A stretch of 39,844 nt of DNA from a virus. The translations under genes were made by a program, and so were the position numbers. The notes under the pieces are model-generated. The model searched no databases. It was not told the origin of the DNA and was given only the letters and a program-made list of their open reading frames with translations. Location of the stretch: IMG/VR virus record IMGVR_UViG_3300042938_001064, positions 1 to 39,844 of that record; one strand, given 5' to 3'. Shown piece after piece: positions 21,775 to 27,734 of this stretch (within the stretch, counting starts at the first letter, position 1; each line of letters begins with the position of its first letter).

Positions 21775-21788
21775 TTACCTACGGGGTA
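21775..21788. promoter_or_regulatory. Operator-like site OL1 (TTACC-N5-GGTA)
   Basis: TTACCTACGGGGTA, directly before the -35 box of the strong plus-strand promoter. Matches the shared motif exactly. Confidence 0.65.
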
Positions 21789-21816
21789 TTGACTAAGATT
21801 ACCCGTCCGGTATAGT
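21789..21816 (+). promoter_or_regulatory. Strong PL-like promoter of the recombination/integration operon
   Basis: TTGACT (21789-21794), 16 bases, TATAGT (21811-21816): the best sigma-70 match in the window. Transcription would start near 21823. It is bracketed by two operator-like sites, so it should be shut off in the lysogen. Confidence 0.75.
21799..21812. promoter_or_regulatory. Operator-like site OL2 (TTACC-N5-GGTA)
   Basis: TTACCCGTCCGGTA, between the -35 and -10 boxes and overlapping the -10 by two bases. Matches the shared motif exactly; its start is 24 bases from the start of the neighbouring site. Confidence 0.65.
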
Positions 21817-21838
21817 GGCCTCTCACTCAGGAGGCCAC

Positions 21839-22051
21839 ATGCAGCTCGCAACCCGCCGACTCGACCCTGTCTCAGCCGACGACCACCTCGACCTCGACGA
21901 GGACGAGCTGCGGCTCGTGGCGCTGTGGCGCCGCGCCCGCGCCCTCCGCCGCCAGGCCGAGGAGCGCTTCCGGGAGCACAACGAGGCCGACCGCCTCTGC
22001 AACCTCGCGCTGACGGACATCGAGATGATGTGCCGGGAGTTCGAGACGTGA
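21839..22051 (+). CDS. First gene of the rightward early operon, hypothetical (70 aa)
   Basis: A 70-residue, strongly charged helical protein (DDHLDLDEDELRLVALWRRA, then RALRRQAEERFREHNEADR) with a near-perfect ribosome binding site (AGGAGG, six bases before the ATG). The position right after PL is where lambda has N, but the protein lacks a clear Arg-rich N-terminal RNA-binding arm, so I do not call it N. It overlaps the next gene as GTGA. Confidence 0.6.
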   Translation: MQLATRRLDPVSADDHLDLDEDELRLVALWRRARALRRQAEERFREHNEADRLCNLALTDIEMMCREFET

Positions 22052-22242
22052 GCCTGGTCGTGACGCTTGCCGCCGGCCTGCTCACGCTCGCCGCGCTGGC
22101 AGCCCTCGCCGGCCTGCTTGAGGGCGTCGCCGCCAAGCGCCGTCGCCGCATCCTCGATGAGACGCTCCCCCCGCCCGACTGGGCGTGCAAGCGGTTGCGC
22201 AACGACGGCCTGACCGTCAGCGCCGCGAGGGTGCGCTCGTGA
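22048..22242 (+). CDS. Small membrane protein (64 aa)
   Basis: A 64-residue protein from GTG 22048. Residues 1-25 are a hydrophobic span (SLVVTLAAGLLTLAALAALA), followed by a basic cytoplasmic tail (AAKRRRRILDE). It overlaps both neighbours by four bases. Function unknown; early membrane proteins of this kind can affect superinfection or host physiology. Confidence 0.6.
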   Translation: MSLVVTLAAGLLTLAALAALAGLLEGVAAKRRRRILDETLPPPDWACKRLRNDGLTVSAARVRS

Positions 22243-22451
22243 CCGAAGAAGCCTGGAGAAGGAAGGTCCGCGACCTTGCGGCCGCCGCGCCCAGCACCGC
22301 GCCCCTGCAGACGCTCGAGATCGCCGACGACGTGCTCGTGGGCACGCTCGTCCGCGCGCTCGCCGCAGGCGGCCTGACCATCAAGAACATCACCGGCCGA
22401 GGGCTGCGGATTGTCCGCGCCCCGACCCCGGGATCGGAGGACGGAGAATGA
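22239..22451 (+). CDS. Hypothetical early protein (70 aa)
   Basis: A 70-residue protein from GTG 22239. EEAWRRKVRDLAAAAPSTAP is a helical start and VGTLVRALAAGGLTIKNITG a second compact unit. I do not recognise it. It is coupled by GTGA and ATGA overlaps to the genes on either side, RecT being downstream. Confidence 0.55.
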   Translation: MTEEAWRRKVRDLAAAAPSTAPLQTLEIADDVLVGTLVRALAAGGLTIKNITGRGLRIVRAPTPGSEDGE

Positions 22452-23194
22452 CCAACGCAGTGATCAACGCCGAGCCGGTGCCCTACACCCAGCTCGAGCG
22501 CATGGCGGCGACGCTCGCCAAGAGCAACATGTTCCAGTGCAAGACCCCCGATCAGGCGATGAGCCTGCTGCTGATGGCGCAGGCCGACGGCGTGCACCCC
22601 GCCCGGGCGATGCAGGAGTACCACGTCATTGATGGGCGCCCCGCCCTTCGAGCGGACGCGATGCTGGCGCGCTTTCAGGCCGCGGGCGGGCGCGTGCGCT
22701 GGATCGAAATGACCGACGCCGTCGTGCGCGGCGAGTTCAGCCACCCGAAGGGAGGCTCGGTCGAGATTGACTGGACGATCGAGCGGGCGAAGTCCGCCGG
22801 CCTCGCGAACCGCGGGCCGTGGAAGGCGTACCCCCGGGCGATGCTTCGCGCCCGCTGCATCAGCGAGGGCGTGCGCTCGACGTTCCCCGGTATCGCAGTC
22901 GGCTTGTACAGCGCCGAGGAGACCGCCGACATCGTCGCAGACGAGCGCGAGCGCAACGTCACGCCGCAGCGCATCGACGAGGCCGTGGCCTCGGTCGCCG
23001 CAGCGCACCCGCTCACCGAGGACGAGCGCTTCGACCATGTCCTCGGGATGCAGGAGGCGACCGACGCGGCGAGCCTGCGCTCCGCGTTCAGCGCTGCGTG
23101 GAAACACGCCAGCGAGGCGAAGGACGAGAGCAGCAAGTGCTTGTTCAAGGCGACCTACGACGGCCTGAAGCCCGCCGCGGAGGTGGCGCCGTGA
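22448..23194 (+). CDS. recT: RecT-family single-strand annealing recombinase
   Basis: A 248-residue protein that fits RecT-type annealing proteins: MAATLAKSNMFQCKTPDQAM near the start, a QEYHVIDGRPALRADAMLAR segment at about 56-75, FSHPKGGSVEIDWTIE at about 96-111 and YPRAMLRARCISEGVRSTFP at about 126-145. These proteins pair complementary strands in phage recombination and repair. No companion 5'-3' exonuclease (RecE or lambda Exo type) is visible in the window; the next gene is Gp157. Translation is coupled to neighbours by ATGA and GTGA overlaps. Confidence 0.82.
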   Translation: MTNAVINAEPVPYTQLERMAATLAKSNMFQCKTPDQAMSLLLMAQADGVHPARAMQEYHVIDGRPALRADAMLARFQAAGGRVRWIEMTDAVVRGEFSHPKGGSVEIDWTIERAKSAGLANRGPWKAYPRAMLRARCISEGVRSTFPGIAVGLYSAEETADIVADERERNVTPQRIDEAVASVAAAHPLTEDERFDHVLGMQEATDAASLRSAFSAAWKHASEAKDESSKCLFKATYDGLKPAAEVAP

Positions 23195-23700
23195 AGCTGC
23201 CGGCGCTGTACGAGCTGGCGCAGCAGCACCGCGAGCTGGAGGCGCTCGCGGACACGACCGACGATCTGCCGCCGGAGGTCATCAGGGACACGCTGGAGGC
23301 GCTGGAGGGCACGATCCAGCAGAAGGCGGTCAGCGTCGCGGCTTTCGTGGCGAACGTCGAGGCGAACGCGGAGATGGTCGAGGGGGCTGCCAAGGCGCTC
23401 GCGGCGCGGGCTGCGCGGATGCGCCGGCGTGGCGACCAGGTGCGCGCCTACCTGCTGTTTAACTTGCAAGCGACGGGGATCACCAAGATCGAGTCCCCCG
23501 AGTTCACGATCGCCCTGCGCAACAACCCCGAGTCGGTGCGCCTGGCGGATGGAGTGGAGCTGCCCGAGGAGTTCCTGGTGCAGCAGCCCGCTCCTCCCCC
23601 GAAGCCCGACAAGAAGGCGCTCAAGGATGCACTCAAGGCCGGCCGCCTCATCGACGGGGCGTGGCTGGAGAGCGGGCAGCGGGTGGAGATTCGCGCATGA
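23191..23700 (+). CDS. Siphovirus Gp157 family protein
   Basis: A 169-residue protein from GTG 23191 (GTGA overlap with RecT). Helices LYELAQQHRELEALADTTDD and a long coiled region (AAFVANVEANAEMVEGAAKA), then IESPEFTIALRNNPESVRL, then KPDKKALKDALKAGRLIDGA are the Gp157 pattern. The family is found beside recombinases and has been linked to phage resistance in Streptococcus; its biochemical action is unknown. Here it most likely assists recombination or replication. Confidence 0.78.
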   Translation: MKLPALYELAQQHRELEALADTTDDLPPEVIRDTLEALEGTIQQKAVSVAAFVANVEANAEMVEGAAKALAARAARMRRRGDQVRAYLLFNLQATGITKIESPEFTIALRNNPESVRLADGVELPEEFLVQQPAPPPKPDKKALKDALKAGRLIDGAWLESGQRVEIRA

Positions 23701-23972
23701 GGGTGGAATTCAACCACGCCGGCGTGGACTGGGCCGCGTACGTGATCTACGACCCCGGCGCCCCGGCGTATCGCCTGGACGACCCCGACCTCGCCGAAGA
23801 AGGCATTCCGGACGAGATCGAGGTCGAGGAACTGTGGCGTCGTTGCAGCTCAGATGAAGACTGGGAGTGCGTCGACTGGGTGCTGGCGACGGACTGGGCC
23901 GAGCCGCTGATCGGTGCGGCGCTGAGTGCGGCGCGGCTGGAGTGCCTGCGGGGTGGGCGTGATGAGTCCTAA
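23697..23972 (+). CDS. Acidic hypothetical protein (91 aa)
   Basis: A 91-residue acidic protein from ATG 23697 (ATGA overlap). It has many Asp and Glu residues (LDDPDLAEEGIPDEIEVEEL) and several Trp. I do not recognise it. A negatively charged surface of this kind could mimic DNA or simply be a small binding protein. It overlaps the HNH gene by 11 bases. Confidence 0.55.
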   Translation: MRVEFNHAGVDWAAYVIYDPGAPAYRLDDPDLAEEGIPDEIEVEELWRRCSSDEDWECVDWVLATDWAEPLIGAALSAARLECLRGGRDES

Positions 23973-24645
23973 GCGCAAGCGCCGGCCGTGGACCGCGCAC
24001 GACCTCGAGGTGCTGGCGCGCGAGTACCCGCATCGGCCGACCGCCGAGGTCGCCGCGTTGCTGGGGCGCAGCACGATCACCTGTTACGCGCAGGCACGGG
24101 TGCGCGGGCTGCACAAAACCGCCGAGTATCTCGCCTCGCCGATGAGCGGCAGGGTCAACGGCAAGAACAGAGGCACGTCGGGCCGCTTCCGCCCCGGCCA
24201 GCGCCCCTGGAATGTCGGCCAGCGCTTCAGCGCAGGTGGGCGCGCGCAGCTCACCCAGTTCGAGAAAGGTCAAAAGCCCCACAACTGGGTGCCGATCGGG
24301 AGTCACAGGGTGAACAGTGATGGTTATCTCGACCGAAAGGTCCGCGAGGGCAACCGAGGCGCCATGAACTGGGTCGCGGTCCACCGCCTGGTGTGGATCG
24401 GGGCGCACGGCCCGATTCCGCCGAAGCACGCCTTGCGGTTCAAGCCGGGCAGGTTCTCGACGCGGCTCGAGGACATCACGCCCGACGCGCTCGAGCTGAT
24501 CACGATGCGCGAGTCGATGCTCAGGAACAGCCTGCACAACCTGCCGCCCGAGATTACAGAAGTCATCTACATTCGCGCCGGCCTCGTGCGGCGGATCAAT
24601 CACATGGAGAAAGCGCGAGATGAGCAACACAAAGAACAAAATTAG
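23962..24645 (+). CDS. HNH-type endonuclease with N-terminal HTH
   Basis: A 227-residue protein from ATG 23962. Residues 10-50 are a helix-turn-helix (EYPHRPTAEVAALLGRSTIT). A basic, Gly-rich middle follows. The HNH-like part is VHRLVWIGAHGPIPPKHALR at 140-159, then FKPG, then LELITMRESMLRNS at 177-190, a pattern common in phage HNH proteins. The usual Asn of the motif is replaced here (DITPDALEL). It may nick or cut DNA near the recombination genes or be a homing-type enzyme. The start used avoids extra residues that overlap the previous gene. Confidence 0.72.
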   Translation: MSPKRKRRPWTAHDLEVLAREYPHRPTAEVAALLGRSTITCYAQARVRGLHKTAEYLASPMSGRVNGKNRGTSGRFRPGQRPWNVGQRFSAGGRAQLTQFEKGQKPHNWVPIGSHRVNSDGYLDRKVREGNRGAMNWVAVHRLVWIGAHGPIPPKHALRFKPGRFSTRLEDITPDALELITMRESMLRNSLHNLPPEITEVIYIRAGLVRRINHMEKARDEQHKEQN

Positions 24646-24889
24646 CCACCTGCGGGATCACCTGTTTGCGGTGCTCGAAGCGCTGCAGGACAAGGACGAG
24701 CCGATGGACCTGGAGCGTGCGCGCACCGTTGCCGCTGTCGCCCAGGTGATCGTGAACACCGCGACCGCGGAGACCAAGCACATGCAGGTCACGGGCAGCA
24801 TGCAGGGGACCGGGTTCATCCCGGACGCGCTGCCTGAGGCGCCGACGCCGATCGCGCTGCGGTCGATTTCGCGCGGAGGTGGGGCGTGA
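24620..24889 (+). CDS. Conserved phage hypothetical protein (89 aa)
   Basis: An 89-residue protein. SHLRDHLFAVLEALQDKDEP then MDLERARTVAAVAQVIVNTA is a pattern I recall from small early proteins of many phages of proteobacteria, without known function. It is helical at the start and rich in Pro and Ala at the end. It overlaps the HNH gene by 26 bases and the next gene by four. Confidence 0.65.
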   Translation: MSNTKNKISHLRDHLFAVLEALQDKDEPMDLERARTVAAVAQVIVNTATAETKHMQVTGSMQGTGFIPDALPEAPTPIALRSISRGGGA

Positions 24890-25242
24890 CCGACAAACTG
24901 GACGAGATGTGGGCCGCTCTGGAAGCGCACCAGCCTGCGCCGACGTATGTTGGGGCTTGGCAGAGGATGCTTAGAGAGCGGACGCAGGACGCAGCGGCGT
25001 CGGCAGCGGCGTACGCAGCGCAGTGGAGAGCGTGGACAGCGTCGGCAGCAGCGGCGGAAGCGGTGGTGGCGATTATTGCGGTGCGAGTAGATCGAATACT
25101 GAGGGGGGAAGCGAGGGGGCTGGCAGAGCGAACGCACGACGCAGCAGCGTTGGCAGCGGATGCGCGGTCGGCAAGGGAAGCGGCGCGGGCAGATCGGGCA
25201 GCGCAGCGCGCCATCGACGCGATCAAGGAGGTGGAGTCATGA
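24886..25242 (+). CDS. Ala-rich helical hypothetical protein (118 aa)
   Basis: A 118-residue protein from GTG 24886. Apart from a short ordered start (DKLDEMWAALEAHQPAPTYV) it is almost all Ala with regularly placed Asp, Glu and Arg (RTQDAAASAAAYAAQWRAWT, then DARSAREAARADRAAQRAID), so a long helix or helical bundle is expected. Base usage is repetitive (GCAGCGG-like runs). I do not recognise a family. It is coupled to both neighbours by four-base overlaps. Confidence 0.55.
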   Translation: MTDKLDEMWAALEAHQPAPTYVGAWQRMLRERTQDAAASAAAYAAQWRAWTASAAAAEAVVAIIAVRVDRILRGEARGLAERTHDAAALAADARSAREAARADRAAQRAIDAIKEVES

Positions 25243-25397
25243 GCGAATGGTTGCGATTCAATGACCTGACGCAGTGCGTGGAAACGAAAGATGGCACAAG
25301 CGTCCCGGTCGAGTTGACCGACAACTTGACCTGTCTGGCCGACGTGGCCTACATCGCGACCCTTCGGGAAAAACAACGAGAGGAGGTGCAGCCGTGA
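25239..25397 (+). CDS. Small hypothetical protein (52 aa)
   Basis: A 52-residue protein from ATG 25239 (ATGA overlap with the gene before). MSEWLRFNDLTQCVETKDG then LTDNLTCLADVAYIATLREK. No family recognised. It ends with GTGA overlap to the next gene. Accepted because it fills the space exactly and keeps the operon's overlap pattern. Confidence 0.5.
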   Translation: MSEWLRFNDLTQCVETKDGTSVPVELTDNLTCLADVAYIATLREKQREEVQP

Positions 25398-25675
25398 GCA
25401 ATCTCCGCAAAGCCGCCGAGCAGGCGCTGACGGCGCTGGAAGCGATGCAGTCATACGCCGCAGCCCAGCGCAGGGGGTTACGCATTTGCGACGAGGCAAT
25501 CCCGGCCCTCCGCGCTGCGCTTGCGGAGCCGGATGAGGTCGCTGCGGCGGTCAAGGCCGAGCGTGAGGCGTGCGCGAAGGTGTGCGATGAGATCGGCGGA
25601 CGCGACAGTGATTCTCATGCGTGGGACGCGGCTGCTGCAATTCGTGCGAGGGGCGGTGATGTTTCTGACGACTGA
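25394..25675 (+). CDS. Hypothetical protein (93 aa)
   Basis: A 93-residue protein from GTG 25394. The start (SNLRKAAEQALTALEAMQSY) and the end with KAEREACAKVCDEIGGRDSD and AWDAAAAIRARG are patterns I recall from small phage proteins of the kind placed near integration genes, with no defined role. It overlaps the DUF4224 gene by 17 bases. Confidence 0.6.
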   Translation: MSNLRKAAEQALTALEAMQSYAAAQRRGLRICDEAIPALRAALAEPDEVAAAVKAEREACAKVCDEIGGRDSDSHAWDAAAAIRARGGDVSDD

Positions 25676-25868
25676 GGAACTGGTGGCCCTGACCGGCAAG
25701 CAGAAGCCGACCGCACAGCGGCGGGTGCTTGATTACCTTGGCATCGTCCCGATGGTCAGAAAAGACAAAACCCTGGTCGTCTTGCGATCCCAGCTCGAGC
25801 TGGCGCACTCTCCGAAACCGAGACACCCTCAAGTGAAGCGAACCAATGGGCCGACCGCGCAAGCATAA
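25659..25868 (+). CDS. DUF4224 family small protein (69 aa)
   Basis: A 69-residue protein from ATG 25659. FLTTEELVALTGKQKPTAQR then RRVLDYLGIVPMVRKDKTLV is the DUF4224 pattern. These proteins are almost always coded directly before a tyrosine integrase and look like small winged-helix DNA-binding proteins, so an excisionase or integrase-helper role is likely. The gene overlaps the integrase gene by 23 bases, as expected for a partner. Confidence 0.75.
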   Translation: MFLTTEELVALTGKQKPTAQRRVLDYLGIVPMVRKDKTLVVLRSQLELAHSPKPRHPQVKRTNGPTAQA

Positions 25869-26838
25869 CAAGCACCTGCCGCCCTGCGTGTACCAGCGCC
25901 ACGGGGCCCATTGGCTCGTGCGCGCCGGCAAATGGCTGCGGCTGGGCTCGACGCTGGCTGAGGCGCTGGCGGCCTACGCTGCCGCCTACCAGCCGGCTGG
26001 GCGCGGGACGATGCCGTGCGTGATCGCGGACGCGATGGTCGAGATCCTGCCGCGGGTGAAGCCGAGCACGCGCAAGCAGTACGAGCTGGCTGCCAAGGTG
26101 CTGCGCCAGGCGTTCGCGGAGTTCCGGGTTGAGCAGGTGACGGCTGCGGACGTGGCCGAGTTCCGCGCAGACTGGGCGACCAAGCCCAACATGGGCAACC
26201 GGCACCTGTCGGTGCTGCGGGCGGTGTTCGACTGGGCGCTCGAGCGGCGCCTCGTGACACAAAACCCCTGCGTCGGGATCAAGCGCCACGCCGAGAAGAA
26301 GCGCACCCGCCTGATCTCCCACGCCGAGCTTGCCGCGATCTACGCCCAGTCCGGCGAGCGGCTCCAGGTCATCATCGACCTGTCTGTGACGACCGGGCAG
26401 CGCATCACCGACGTGCTGCGCATTCGCCGCTCGGACATCACCGACGACGGCATCCGGTTCGCCCAGCAGAAGACAGGTGCCCGGCTGGTGGTGCGCTGGA
26501 CCCCGAGAATGCGAGACGCCGTGCGCCGGGCGGCCGAGCTGCAAGGGTCGGTGCCGACGCTGACGCTGCTGCGGAACAGGCGCGGGAAGGCGCCGGATTA
26601 CCGCACGATCCGCCTGCAATGGGACACGGCCTGTCAGGCGGCCGGGATCACCGACGCGCACCTGCACGACCTGCGCGCACTGGCTGCGACGGCGGCGCAG
26701 GCGCAGGGATTGGACGCCCAGCAGCTGCTCGGGCACCGGACGAAGGCGAACACGGCCCGGTATCTGCGGGACCGCTCGGATGTGCTCGTGGACGGGCCGA
26801 GTATTGGACAGTTATGGAATATTGGACAGAAGCCCTAA
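25846..26838 (+). CDS. int: Tyrosine-type integrase
   Basis: A 330-residue site-specific recombinase. An N-terminal arm-binding part (residues 1-50), a core-binding helical domain (about 55-145) and a catalytic domain with R186 (TTGQRITDVLRI), K209 (QQKTGARL), H274 and R277 (LHDLRALA), H297 (LLGHRTKA) and the nucleophile Y306 (TARYLRDR). All six catalytic positions are present. It inserts the phage genome into the host chromosome at attP, which probably lies just downstream, and with the DUF4224 protein may excise it. It is the last gene of the rightward operon under PL-like control. Confidence 0.95.
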   Translation: MGRPRKHNKHLPPCVYQRHGAHWLVRAGKWLRLGSTLAEALAAYAAAYQPAGRGTMPCVIADAMVEILPRVKPSTRKQYELAAKVLRQAFAEFRVEQVTAADVAEFRADWATKPNMGNRHLSVLRAVFDWALERRLVTQNPCVGIKRHAEKKRTRLISHAELAAIYAQSGERLQVIIDLSVTTGQRITDVLRIRRSDITDDGIRFAQQKTGARLVVRWTPRMRDAVRRAAELQGSVPTLTLLRNRRGKAPDYRTIRLQWDTACQAAGITDAHLHDLRALAATAAQAQGLDAQQLLGHRTKANTARYLRDRSDVLVDGPSIGQLWNIGQKP

Positions 26839-27008
26839 TGGAATCATGGGCTTAGACCACACGCCGATGATGCAGCAGTACCGTTGCGGGGTGTGCTCAA
26901 GTGCTGGAAATTAAGGCACTTCCGCGCATTTGGTGTCCAAAAAAGAACGACCAGCACATGCGCAAAATTGCGAAAGAAATCAAAGGCCGCGCCGGGAGTT
27001 TTGGACAG
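26802..27008. other. Probable attP region with repeated integrase arm-type sites
   Basis: Downstream of the integrase catalytic codons the sequence TTGGACAG recurs at 26804, 26822 and 27001, and an inverted copy (TGTCCAAAA) lies at 26934-26942. Two of the copies, as TATTGGACAG, are 18 bases apart in the last codons of int. In the middle an inverted repeat AAGTGC-N11-GCACTT (26899-26921) could be the core where strands are exchanged. Arms plus core beside int is the normal attP layout. No tRNA fragment was recognised. Confidence 0.55.
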
Positions 27009-27009
27009 G

Positions 27010-27288
27010 TCAGCGGGTGGGTTTTGGCCGTTCAGCAGACGTTCGACAGTCCGCCAGCTCGGCGATCGCCTGCAGCCGCAGCGAGCTGACGACCAGACAC
27101 TCGCGGGCATCAACCAGCGCCTGCGCCAGGTCGCCGTTGACCTCGAGCGCCCGCGGCTCCGGCTCGCAAGTCTCAGTCAGCGACCGCGGGATCGGCGGGC
27201 ACTGCAGGATCACCGAGGGCGTCGCGCACGCGGCCAGGCACAGGCTCGCGAGCCCAGTCACGAGCGGCCGGGTCGAATTGGATCGCAT
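27010..27288 (-). CDS. Rz1-like outer-membrane spanin lipoprotein
   Basis: A 92-residue protein from ATG 27288. SLCLAAC at residues 15-21 is a lipobox with Cys21 as the lipid-modified residue. After it come Pro-rich and Cys-containing segments (CPPIPRSLTETCEPEPRAL) and a helix (AQALVDARECLVVSSLRLQA). It overlaps the Rz-like gene by 116 bases in another frame, the typical Rz/Rz1 arrangement. It would tether the outer membrane to Rz so that both membranes fuse in the last step of lysis. Confidence 0.75.
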   Translation of the reverse strand: MRSNSTRPLVTGLASLCLAACATPSVILQCPPIPRSLTETCEPEPRALEVNGDLAQALVDARECLVVSSLRLQAIAELADCRTSAERPKPTR

Positions 27289-27547
27289 CGCTGAGTTTCT
27301 CCCGAGTCTTGTTCGCCGACCGCCTCGCCTTGCCCAGCTCCCCGTCGAGCTGCTCGAGGCGGGCCTGCTGCGCCGCCAGAGCCTCGGCGAACCGCTCCCC
27401 GGCCTCGCGGGTCGCCTGCTCCCAGCGTGCCCGCTCAGAGGCCGTGCCGCGGTCGTGCGCCCAGCTGTAGCCCGCCCACAGCAGCCCCGCGACCAGGAGC
27501 GCGCCGAGCAGCTGCGGGGCGAACCTAACCGCCCACAACGCCGGCAT
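27173..27547 (-). CDS. Rz-like inner-membrane spanin
   Basis: A 124-residue protein from ATG 27547. A hydrophobic span at about residues 10-28 (APQLLGALLVAGLLWAGYSW) is followed by a long periplasmic coiled coil (ASERARWEQATREAGERFAE, then RLEQLDGELGKARR). It partners the overlapping lipoprotein gene. A longer start exists upstream but would place a basic stretch before the membrane anchor; the ATG used gives the usual short cytoplasmic end. Confidence 0.75.
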   Translation of the reverse strand: MPALWAVRFAPQLLGALLVAGLLWAGYSWAHDRGTASERARWEQATREAGERFAEALAAQQARLEQLDGELGKARRSANKTREKLSDAIQFDPAARDWAREPVPGRVRDALGDPAVPADPAVAD

Positions 27548-27734
27548 GCTTCTCGAACGCCTCGATGGAGTGATGCCACGGCCGGCGCTTGACGAACGCA
27601 CCGCCTCCGCAGGCCGGCAGGTCGGTCATCCAACCGTGGCAGCCGGCGTGCGCGCACCAGACCTTCGGGGCGTCGCGGGTGACGTCCGCAGCCCAGAAGC
27701 AGGTGCGGCAGGGGAGCGGCGCCGGGTCAGTCAC
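27525..27734 (-). CDS. Cys-rich small protein (69 aa, possible zinc binder)
   Basis: A 69-residue protein with CRTC near the start (residues 9-12) and further Cys and His residues in VWCAHAGCHGW and PACGGG. Such spacing suggests bound zinc. It overlaps the phosphoesterase gene by eight bases and the Rz-like gene by 23. I know of no function for it; small Cys-rich proteins are common in phage late regions. Confidence 0.55.
   Translation of the reverse strand: MTDPAPLPCRTCFWAADVTRDAPKVWCAHAGCHGWMTDLPACGGGAFVKRRPWHHSIEAFEKHAGVVGG

Noticed and set aside
21815-21838. Perfect 8-bp hairpin GTGGCCTC-N8-GAGGCCAC over the ribosome binding site of the first rightward gene
   Set aside because: The predicted transcription start (about 21823) lies inside the first arm, so the RNA hairpin probably does not form. 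It could be a DNA site instead, but there is no second copy to support that.
21839-22051. Lambda N-like antiterminator
   Set aside because: The position fits, but there is no Arg-rich N-terminal arm and no visible boxA/boxB pair downstream of the promoter.
26833-26854. AGCCC-N12-GGGCT hairpin after the integrase stop as a terminator
   Set aside because: The stem is only five bases, the loop is long and there is no T run on either strand.
26839-27009. tRNA gene fragment at the attachment site
   Set aside because: I looked for a T-arm sequence and a 3' acceptor end on both strands and did not find one.
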